From: Cohnella fermenti
Lineage (GTDB): Bacteria > Bacillota > Bacilli > Paenibacillales > Paenibacillaceae
NCBI RefSeq assembly: GCF_004801405.1
Contig: NZ_SSOB01000015.1
Span: 111,568-175,567 of the forward strand
Reading direction: 5' to 3'
DNA length: 64,000 nucleotides
The position numbers and the translations under genes were made by a program. Position 1 is the first letter of the stretch. Each line of letters starts with the position of its first letter. This document shows positions 57,901 to 64,000 of the stretch, piece after piece. The notes beneath the pieces were generated by a model. That model worked only from the letters and a program-made list of their open reading frames with translations, had not been told where the DNA came from and ran no database searches.

Positions 57901-58752
57901 ATGGCATCCATCCATCCCGCCGCCCGCATCGGTCTCGTAAGCATCAAGGTCGCCAGCCTGGAGCGTTCGATCCGGTTCTACCAGTCGTTAATCGGCTTCA
58001 ACTTCGTGAAGGAGATCGGCCGCACGGCGGAGCTGTCCACGGACGGCGGCCGCCCGCTGCTTCTGCTTGAAGAAGTGCCGAACCCGGTTCCGCTTGCGCG
58101 CCGGCACGCCGGGCTGTATCACTTCGCGATTCTCGTGCCGGACCGCAAGTCGCTTGGCTTGACCGTCCGCCATCTTGCCGAGAACGGCGTTCCTCTCGGG
58201 CAGGGCGACCACTGGGTGAGCGAAGCGTTCTACCTGAACGACCCGGACGGCAACGGCATCGAGATCTACGCGGACCGTCCTCGGGACACTTGGGAATACG
58301 AACCGACCGGCGCTGTGAGAATGGGAACCGACCCCGTAGACGTAGAGAGCCTGCTGCAGCTCGCGGGCAACGAGCGATGGGAGGGACTGCCTGCGGGGAC
58401 GACGATGGGGCATATTCACCTGCATGTGTCGGAGCTTCCGGCTACGCGCCGGTTTTATTGCGAGCTGCTCGGGTTCGACCTGATGGCGATGTACGGCGAT
58501 GCCGCGATGTTCGTCTCGGCCGGCGGCTACCATCACCATATCGGCCTCAACACGTGGGCGGGCGTCGGCGCGAAGCTGGCTCCGGAAGGCGCGGTCGGCC
58601 TCAAGGATTACGAGATCGTCGTGCCCGATATCGCGGCTTTCTCGGAGATAGAAGCCCGGCTCCAAGCTGCGCAGTACCCCTGCGAGCACGAAGGAGCGGA
58701 GCTGCGCGTGAAGGACCCGACCGGCATCGCGATCCGGATAACGGCGCGATAA
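57901..58752 (+). CDS. VOC-family ring-cleavage dioxygenase, CatE-like
   Basis: A 283-residue protein with two glyoxalase/extradiol modules (about 8-125 and 165-280). ATG 57901 follows AAGGAGG. Metal ligands are probably His in HFAILV or GHIHLHVSE and Glu in GIEIYAD. It resembles B. subtilis CatE, which opens catechols. The operator upstream fits induction by quinones or catechols. Confidence 0.85.
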   Translation: MASIHPAARIGLVSIKVASLERSIRFYQSLIGFNFVKEIGRTAELSTDGGRPLLLLEEVPNPVPLARRHAGLYHFAILVPDRKSLGLTVRHLAENGVPLGQGDHWVSEAFYLNDPDGNGIEIYADRPRDTWEYEPTGAVRMGTDPVDVESLLQLAGNERWEGLPAGTTMGHIHLHVSELPATRRFYCELLGFDLMAMYGDAAMFVSAGGYHHHIGLNTWAGVGAKLAPEGAVGLKDYEIVVPDIAAFSEIEARLQAAQYPCEHEGAELRVKDPTGIAIRITAR

Positions 58753-58812
58753 GTGAAGGCAGTCGTCGTTGGCGATTACCGATGGAGTCCGATGTTACCC
58801 GATTGCCACCAA

Positions 58813-58860
58813 TTCGAGCAGACGAATGTGAAAAACCGCATACAATCGCATAAAACCCCA
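58813..58860 (+). repeat. Hairpin-array fragment E (terminal unit)
   Basis: GAGCAGACGAATG and ATGTGAAAAACCGCAT (58826-58841) match the last unit of copies A-C, which have AGCCGACGAATG before the same hairpin. No other hairpin lies at -52 bp. It is 60-70 bases after the dioxygenase stop. Confidence 0.7.
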
Positions 58861-58866
58861 ATCCCC

Positions 58867-58907
58867 AAAAACCAGCTTCCCGGTTATCGCCGAGGAGCTG
58901 GTTTTTT
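58867..58907. terminator. Bidirectional terminator
   Basis: AAAACCAGCT pairs with AGCTGGTTTT, flanked by A- and T-runs on both sides, between the convergent dioxygenase and methionine aminopeptidase genes. Confidence 0.9.
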
Positions 58908-58923
58908 CTCGTTGCCGTTACTG

Positions 58924-59673
58924 TTATCCTTGATCCGTCAGAATGACCGGGCCGTCCTGCGTGATCGCGATGGTGTGCTCGTACTGCGCGGACAGCCGTC
59001 CGTCCGTCGTGCGGCAGGTCCAGCCGTCGCCGTCGATCTTCATGCGCCACGTGCCGGCGTTGACCATCGGCTCGATCGTCAGCACCATGCCTTCCTTGAA
59101 GCGGAAGCCCTTGCCGACATTGCCGACGTGGATGAAGCTCGGCTCCTCGTGCAGCTCGCGCCCGACGCCGTGGGCGGCCAACTCGCGGACGATGGAGTAG
59201 CCGTTCTCCTCGGCGTGCTTCTGGAGCGGAGCCATCGCGTCGCCGAGCCGGTTGCCGATGACGGCGTGCTCGATGCCGATGTAGAGGCATTCCTTCGTGA
59301 TCCGCATAAGCTTCTTCACTTCTTCGGACACTTCCCCGACGCCGTAGCTCCAAGCCGAATCTCCGATCCAGCCATCGAGCTGGGAGACGATGTCGATCTT
59401 GACGAGGTCCCCATCCTTCAGCGGAGTCCTGTTGGGGAACCCATGGGCGATCACGTCGTTAACCGAAGCGCAGGTGGCGTACTTGTAGCCCTTGTAGCCC
59501 TTCGTGTAGGCTCGGGCTCCCGCGCGGTGCAGCATGTCGTCGACGAGCTCCTCGATGTCCCAGGTCGTGACGCCCGGACGGATCATCTTCGCGATCTCGC
59601 TGTGGCAGGCGGCGACGATCGCTCCCGCCGGCTTCATCTGTTCAATCTCGCTTGGCGATTTTAGTGTAACCAA
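58924..59673 (-). CDS. map: Type I methionine aminopeptidase
   Basis: A 249-residue enzyme removing N-terminal methionine. TTG 59673 is preceded by GAGAGGAG. Metal ligands are Asp94, Asp105, His168, Glu201 and Glu232, with His78 also conserved. It resembles the YflG-type second aminopeptidase of Bacillus more than the ribosomal-operon copy. It follows the TetR gene by 3 bases, an odd partnership for a housekeeping enzyme. Confidence 0.93.
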   Translation of the reverse strand: MVTLKSPSEIEQMKPAGAIVAACHSEIAKMIRPGVTTWDIEELVDDMLHRAGARAYTKGYKGYKYATCASVNDVIAHGFPNRTPLKDGDLVKIDIVSQLDGWIGDSAWSYGVGEVSEEVKKLMRITKECLYIGIEHAVIGNRLGDAMAPLQKHAEENGYSIVRELAAHGVGRELHEEPSFIHVGNVGKGFRFKEGMVLTIEPMVNAGTWRMKIDGDGWTCRTTDGRLSAQYEHTIAITQDGPVILTDQG

Positions 59674-59676
59674 CGT

Positions 59677-60303
59677 TCAGTTCTCCTCTCGTTCGCTTGC
59701 GGTTTGCTTGATTCCGGCGAGCAGCAGGCGCGACGTGCGTTCCGCATCCGGAGCGGGGGAGCCGCGATAGAGCGCCAGCCCGGCGCAGCCGATCAGCGAG
59801 CCGAACAGCAGGCTGGCGATCTCCTCCGCCCGGCGAGAGGCGACGATTCCCGCGAATGCCGCCGCAATCGGCTCGAACAGCTCCGCCTCGAAGCGGTGTT
59901 GAAGCTCCGCAGTCGCTCCGACGGGCAATTGATGGAACTTCTCGGATGCCATTTTGTACAGAATAAAGGTTGCCGGCTCGCGGGCCCACAGGGCGAGAAG
60001 GTCGGCGGCGAATCGCTCCAGCGCTTCCCACTTGGCCATTCCGGGGGCGGCGCTTGCGGGAAGGCTTCGTTCCGTCAGCTCCCGGGCCGTCTCGAACGCT
60101 TCCCAGAGCAGGTCGCCGAGCAGCGTGAATTTATTGTTGTAATAATGGTAGACGGTTCCGTAACCGACTCCGGCCCGCAGCGCCACGTCGCGGATCTCGA
60201 AGGCGGTTCCTCTTGTCAGGTAAACGTCGGCGGCGGCGGCGCGAATCTGGCGGAAGCGCTGCTCGCGAATGACGTCGTTCTGTTCCTTCGTTCGGGGCGA
60301 CAT
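59677..60303 (-). CDS. TetR-family transcriptional regulator
   Basis: A 208-residue regulator. ATG 60303 follows GGAGG. The HTH is in EIRDVALRAGVGYGTVYHYYNNKFTLL. The C-terminal ligand domain shows no recognised subgroup. It is in an operon with map downstream. No clear operator was found in its upstream region. Confidence 0.9.
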   Translation of the reverse strand: MSPRTKEQNDVIREQRFRQIRAAAADVYLTRGTAFEIRDVALRAGVGYGTVYHYYNNKFTLLGDLLWEAFETARELTERSLPASAAPGMAKWEALERFAADLLALWAREPATFILYKMASEKFHQLPVGATAELQHRFEAELFEPIAAAFAGIVASRRAEEIASLLFGSLIGCAGLALYRGSPAPDAERTSRLLLAGIKQTASEREEN

Positions 60304-60724
60304 TGGAGACCTCCTTCGGATCGCACGTTTTTTGACCTACTGTAATGTCGATATAAAACAAGAGTACGCTTAACAGAGGCCCATGTCAAGGGGAAGAGGC
60401 GGAGGGAATCGGCTCATCAAGCCAGCCCATGGCAATCGGCACAGAAGCTTTAACGTCAGCATATGACGGGGGAGCGCAAGGAGTGCGGGGGTGGCTTGTT
60501 CACGATTCAGACAAACTAATGGGAAAGGGGGCGTTCTTTTGTGACGGTTCTGTCACTGCGTTCGCTTGCAATCGGCCGCGCCGGTCGAACGGCTCTTCCG
60601 TAAACGGTGCCAATTCCGAATTCCGTCCATTCGAAGACACAAAAGTTTGCAAAATTGTTTAGAATCATTTTCTGAAAATAATGCTATGATGATTCGTATA
60701 ATAGGGGCAAGGAGGCGATTCTGC
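60304..60724. other. Gene-poor 421-bp region
   Basis: Contains the TetR promoter area, GTGAC-GGTTCT-GTCAC at 60541-60556 (small inverted repeat), and AT-rich DNA with TATGAT (60685-60690) before the tautomerase gene. A 77-codon ORF at 60429 has no binding site or family resemblance. I see nothing else. Confidence 0.5.
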
Positions 60725-61111
60725 ATGGTACTGGTGAAAATATACGGCATTCGGGACAAGCTCGGAGCCATTCGCCTGACGCTGTCCGACATGGTGCACA
60801 TGAGTCTTGTCGACGCGTTCGGCATCCCGGAGGAGGACAAGTTCCAACGGTTCTTCTGGCTCGAGCGGGACGACTTCGTGTACCCTGCAGGACACTCGGA
60901 ACATTATACGATTATCGAGATTCTGATCTTCGAAGGGCGCTCCGACCGCGCGAAGAAGGAACTGATCAACCTCATCTACGAGAGAACCGCAGCTTGCGGG
61001 CTGACGGCGAACGACCTGGAGATTGTGCTGATCGAGTCGCCTCGGGTGAACTGGGGGATCAACGGCTTGCCGGCGGACGAGCTGAAGCTGCCTTACCGGG
61101 TTGATATATAG
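60725..61111 (+). CDS. Tautomerase-fold protein lacking the catalytic proline
   Basis: A 128-residue protein of the Tautomerase_2 group (two fused 4-oxalocrotonate-type units). ATG 60725 follows AAGGAGG. Family features are LSDMVHMSLVDAFGIPEEDKFQRFFW, IIEILIFEGRSDRAKKELINLIYE and VLIESPRVNWGINGLP. These enzymes use Pro at position 2 as the base after Met removal; here it is Val (MVLVKIY), so classical tautomerase chemistry is unlikely. It is followed 27 bases later by the HAD gene. Confidence 0.85.
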   Translation: MVLVKIYGIRDKLGAIRLTLSDMVHMSLVDAFGIPEEDKFQRFFWLERDDFVYPAGHSEHYTIIEILIFEGRSDRAKKELINLIYERTAACGLTANDLEIVLIESPRVNWGINGLPADELKLPYRVDI

Positions 61112-61138
61112 ATCGATATTTAGAGGAGTGGTGAAGCG

Positions 61139-61825
61139 GTGATACGGGCTATCGTGTTTGACTTCGACGGAACGATCATGGATACCGAATCGGTGGCCTA
61201 CGACGCATTCCGCGGCATCTTCAACGAATATGGGCTTGAGCTCTCGCTCGCCAGATGGGCGAAGGGAATCGGCACCTGGGGCGGCTACGATCCGTACACG
61301 GATCTGGAGGAGCAGACGGGGCTGCTGCTGAACCGCGAGGAGCTGCGGCGGAAGTACGAGATGTCGTATGCGGAGAAGGTGCTGAACGTCGAGGTGCGTC
61401 CGGGCGTGCTGGCGGTTCTGGAGGAAGCATCGCGCCGGGGGTTCGGCCTTGCGCTCGCGACGAGCTCGTATCGGAGTTCGGTCATGCCCCATCTGGAGGA
61501 AAAGGGTCTGCTATCCTACTTCCAGGCGATTCACACGGCGGACGAGGTGGAGAAGGTGAAGCCGGACCCGGCGCTGTACAGGCTGGCGATCGCCTCCCTC
61601 GGGGTGCGGCCGGAGGAAGCGGTGGCGATCGAGGATTCGGTGAACGGCCTGCGGTCGGCGAAGGCCGCGGGCCTGTTCGGCGTCGCGGTCCCGAACGAGC
61701 TGACCGCATTCATGGACTTCTCGGAGGCGGACCTCCTCATTCCGACATCGCTCGCGCAGCTCCCGTTCGACGAGTGGATGGGCCGCTTGCACAAGCAAGG
61801 AGCTCCGAAGCCGGCCCGGGGTTGA
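61139..61825 (+). CDS. HAD-family phosphatase, beta-phosphoglucomutase-like
   Basis: A 228-residue phosphatase from GTG 61139 (AGAGGAG upstream). FDFDGTIMDTE has the two catalytic Asp (8 and 10). Motif II is ATSSYRSS, and KPDPALYRLA plus AIEDSVNGLRSAKAAG are motifs III and IV. Substrate is not predictable. Probably one operon with the tautomerase gene. Confidence 0.92.
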   Translation: MIRAIVFDFDGTIMDTESVAYDAFRGIFNEYGLELSLARWAKGIGTWGGYDPYTDLEEQTGLLLNREELRRKYEMSYAEKVLNVEVRPGVLAVLEEASRRGFGLALATSSYRSSVMPHLEEKGLLSYFQAIHTADEVEKVKPDPALYRLAIASLGVRPEEAVAIEDSVNGLRSAKAAGLFGVAVPNELTAFMDFSEADLLIPTSLAQLPFDEWMGRLHKQGAPKPARG

Positions 61826-61871
61826 CAGATTACCCAGCATTGTCCATAATGATGGCAGGTACAAACGCGGG

Positions 61872-61924
61872 GAAGCACCCCGTCAGAGCTGAACACGTCA
61901 TGTGTCGCTTTGACGGGGTGCTTC
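61872..61924 (+). terminator. Hairpin between HAD and Uma2 genes
   Basis: GAAGCACCCCGTCA (61872-61885) pairs perfectly with TGACGGGGTGCTTC (61911-61924). Few T residues follow, and the Uma2 ribosome binding site begins about 6 bases later, so it may also affect that gene's translation. Confidence 0.7.
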
Positions 61925-61947
61925 TGCTTAAAGGGGGATTGCTTGCG

Positions 61948-62547
61948 ATGGATTCGAAGAAGGAACGGGAAGCGGCGATCAGAGAGAAGCGCGTGACTTA
62001 CGACATCTACGCGGAGCTGCCGGAGGACGGACAGCGCTACGAGGTGCTCGACGGGGCGCTTGAGCGGATGGCGGGTCCGTCGCTTGTGCATCAACTGCTG
62101 GGCGGCAAGCTGACCTACCTGACCACGCAGAGCTGCGGCTCCGATTATTTTATTCTAACGGCGCCGCTTGACGTCATCTTAAGCCCGCGGAATGTCATTC
62201 AGCCGGACGTCGTCTTGGTTCATCGCAGCAGGACCGACATTCTGACGATGCGAGGCATCGAAGGCGCGCCCGATCTTGTCGTCGAGGTGCTCTCGCCCGG
62301 CTCCAGGAATAGAGACAAGGTGAGCAAGCTGGCTATCTACGGCAAGCATGGCGTGCAGGAATATTGGATTCTCGACCCGGTGGCCCGAACGTTGGAGCGT
62401 TACGGGCAGGACGGCGGCCGACTGACGCTGACCGAGCTGTTCGAGGGCGAGGACCGCGTCGTCTCGGACAAGCTGCCGTGCATCTCGTTTGCCTTGAGCG
62501 AGCTGTTCGCGGAGGAGCAGATCGGTCGCTTGCTCGCAGGCGGCTGA
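61948..62547 (+). CDS. Uma2-family PD-(D/E)xK endonuclease
   Basis: A 199-residue protein. ATG 61948 follows AAAGGGGG by 10 bases. The core is IQPDVVLVHRS (Asp), PDLVVEVLSPGSRNRDKVSKLAIYGKHG in two parts (Glu, then Lys), and VQEYWILDP. Uma2 proteins are common in Paenibacillaceae and cyanobacteria; function is not established. Confidence 0.9.
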   Translation: MDSKKEREAAIREKRVTYDIYAELPEDGQRYEVLDGALERMAGPSLVHQLLGGKLTYLTTQSCGSDYFILTAPLDVILSPRNVIQPDVVLVHRSRTDILTMRGIEGAPDLVVEVLSPGSRNRDKVSKLAIYGKHGVQEYWILDPVARTLERYGQDGGRLTLTELFEGEDRVVSDKLPCISFALSELFAEEQIGRLLAGG

Positions 62548-62594
62548 ACCGCTTGATCTCCGTCTCCGCCCTGATCTCCGGCCCCGCCCGACCC

Positions 62595-63863
62595 CTACTC
62601 CTCGCCGCCCGACTTCCGGTACTGGTTCGGCGAGACGCCCTCCAGCTTCTTGAATACCTTGCTGAAGTACTTCTCGTCGGAGAAGCCGACTCTCTCGGCG
62701 ATGTCCGCGATGCGTAGCAGCGGATTGGCGAGCAGCAGCTTGGCGCGTTCGATGCGGATGCGGCCGAGGAAGTCGGACAGGTTCTCGCCGAACTCCTGCT
62801 TGAAGCGGCGGGAGATATATTCCCGGCTCAGGTAGAATTGGCTTGCGATGTCCGCAAGGGTGAGCTCGCGGTCGTAGTTGTCCTCGATGTAGCGCGCGAT
62901 ATCCGCCATGACGTTGCGATCGCGGCCCCGCTCGCCCGGCTCCGGCTCATAGATGCAGGAATCGCGGCCATGAAGGTGACGCTGCTTCAGCGCCGCCCGG
63001 GCCGACTCGTACGAGATCGGGAGTCCGTCCGGGAACGCCTCGACCAAGCCGACTCCGAGGTCGAACCGGCACTTCAGCGTCGCTTCGAATCCCTGCTCGA
63101 TCCGCTCGAGCAGCTCCGCCGTCTCCCCGTGCCGTTCCCACAGCAGAATCAGCGCCTCGTTCTCGCTGTTCCAGGAGCGGCACGCGAACCCGAAGGCGCG
63201 CCTCTCCGAGCGCAGGAACTCGTTGCAGACGTTCGTCACCGTGAAGAACAGCAGGTCGCGATTGCGGCTGTACTTGCTCATGACAATGCGGTTTGCCGTG
63301 TCCAGGCTGAGGATGACGACCCGCGCCTGACGCGCGCCTCCAAGCTTGAACTCCTCCTCCAGCGTCTCCCTAACGGCCCCGAACGACGCAGGCTCCGTCA
63401 CGAGGTTCGAGAAGATTTTGTCCCAGTAGACCGGCTTCAATCGATTCATCTCGATATTCCGCTTCTGCGTCAGTCTCCGTTCGCGGCATTCCTGCTCGAG
63501 GCTTGCGACCGCCTTGCCAAGCGCCTCGCGAAGCTGCTCCGGGTCGACCGGCTTCAGCAGGTAATCCTGCCCGCCGTACTTCATCGTGCTGCGGACGAGA
63601 TGGAAGTCGTCATGGCCGCTGACGACGATGCGCCGCCCCGGATAGTCGCGCTCCTTCATCCACGCCAGCAGCTCCACGCCGTCTCGCAGCGGCATCCGCA
63701 TGTCGGTGACGACGATGTCGGGAGCCTCCCGCTCGATCGCCGCCATCGCATCCTCGCCGTTATCGGCTTCCAGAATGTCCGCGATGCCAAGCTCCTCCCA
63801 ATCGACCAGCAGCTTGATCGCTTCCCGCACATGCCGTTCGTCGTCCACGAGCAATACCTTCAT
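62595..63863 (-). CDS. YesN-type response regulator with AraC output domain
   Basis: A 422-residue regulator from ATG 63863 (GAGGAGGAG upstream). The receiver has DDERHV near 7-10 and the phosphoacceptor Asp54 (VVTDMRMP), with Lys in LLKPVDPEQL. A YesN-type middle region follows, and the AraC HTH pair is at the end (LADIASQFYLSREYISRRFK; IADIAERVGFSDEKYFSKVFK). The partner kinase and its transporter probably lie beyond the window. Confidence 0.92.
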   Translation of the reverse strand: MKVLLVDDERHVREAIKLLVDWEELGIADILEADNGEDAMAAIEREAPDIVVTDMRMPLRDGVELLAWMKERDYPGRRIVVSGHDDFHLVRSTMKYGGQDYLLKPVDPEQLREALGKAVASLEQECRERRLTQKRNIEMNRLKPVYWDKIFSNLVTEPASFGAVRETLEEEFKLGGARQARVVILSLDTANRIVMSKYSRNRDLLFFTVTNVCNEFLRSERRAFGFACRSWNSENEALILLWERHGETAELLERIEQGFEATLKCRFDLGVGLVEAFPDGLPISYESARAALKQRHLHGRDSCIYEPEPGERGRDRNVMADIARYIEDNYDRELTLADIASQFYLSREYISRRFKQEFGENLSDFLGRIRIERAKLLLANPLLRIADIAERVGFSDEKYFSKVFKKLEGVSPNQYRKSGGEE

Positions 63864-63910
63864 CTTTTCTCCTCCTCGTATAGTATGTTTTGAAAGCACT
63901 TGAAGGCTAG

Positions 63911-63935
63911 TTCCCAGCCCCCGAGGGGGCTGGGA
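63911..63935. other. G/C hairpin upstream of the YesN gene
   Basis: TTCCCAGCCCC and GGGGCTGGGAA form an 11-bp perfect stem with a 3-base loop, about 50 bases before the regulator start. No T-tract. It may separate the regulator from an upstream kinase gene or shape the leader. Confidence 0.5.
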
Positions 63936-64000
63936 ATCGGTCGCCAAATTCCCAGTACTTCGTTCTTTGAAAATCAAAAAGGGACTGGACTTTCCGGCAT

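Noticed and set aside
60429..60662. 77-codon ORF before the tautomerase gene
   Set aside because: No ribosome binding site, no recognisable family, and composition unlike nearby genes.
61255..61947. Upstream extension of the Uma2 frame through the HAD gene
   Set aside because: It is a shadow of the HAD reading frame and crosses the 61872-61924 hairpin. The Uma2 gene has its own binding site.

Overview
The window looks like chromosomal DNA of a high-GC member of the Paenibacillaceae (Paenibacillus or Cohnella type). The evidence is the twelve-gene purEKBCSQLFMNHD operon in Bacillus order, an SLH-anchored giant surface protein, membrane-bound AraC sensors and a YesN-type regulator, sugar ABC importers without their own ATPase, AGGAGG-type ribosome binding sites, and GTG/TTG starts. 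No rRNA, tRNA, CRISPR array, phage or complete insertion sequence was seen.

Layout. 1-6936: a 2,238-residue surface protein. 6997-17672: a polysaccharide uptake and degradation locus, with an AraC regulator, a GH105-like unsaturated glycuronyl hydrolase, an unrecognised alpha-helical companion, a membrane AraC sensor, two LplB/YtcP-type permeases and a solute-binding lipoprotein followed by the tail of a vanished second one. 17713-21484: a crippled Rpn-nuclease copy, an OmpR-type two-component system, and a divergent secreted three-repeat protein. 21640-35614: the purine operon, preceded by a PurR double box, a promoter and a guanine riboswitch. 35952-37038: a 39-residue membrane peptide and an alpha/beta hydrolase. 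37192-49649: a maltodextrin/starch locus with GH15-like enzyme, two LacI regulators, MalE/F/G-type importer, GH13 lipoprotein and a CGTase-like exoenzyme. 50067-53027: orphan trpB, Fur-controlled haem monooxygenase and an intact Rpn-family gene. 53088-63863: mixed housekeeping and accessory genes (membrane pair, D-2-hydroxyacid dehydrogenase, lipoprotein with an ECF-type promoter, MBL hydrolase with its TetR repressor, VOC dioxygenase, methionine aminopeptidase with a TetR gene, tautomerase, HAD phosphatase, Uma2 nuclease, YesN regulator).

How genes work together. In the maltodextrin region the secreted amylases would release oligosaccharides, MalE/F/G would import them with an ATPase encoded elsewhere, and the GH15-like enzyme would hydrolyse them inside the cell. 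The LacI genes sit beside LacI-type palindromes. The purine genes make IMP from PRPP and carry two layers of purine feedback in the leader.

The most unusual content is an intergenic repeat family at five loci. Four loci carry four small A-loop hairpins spaced 51-52 bp apart, and three of these are homologous over about 190 bp with a central stem whose sequence changes while its pairing is largely kept. It is non-coding, lies 3' of genes in one orientation, and matches no element I can name.
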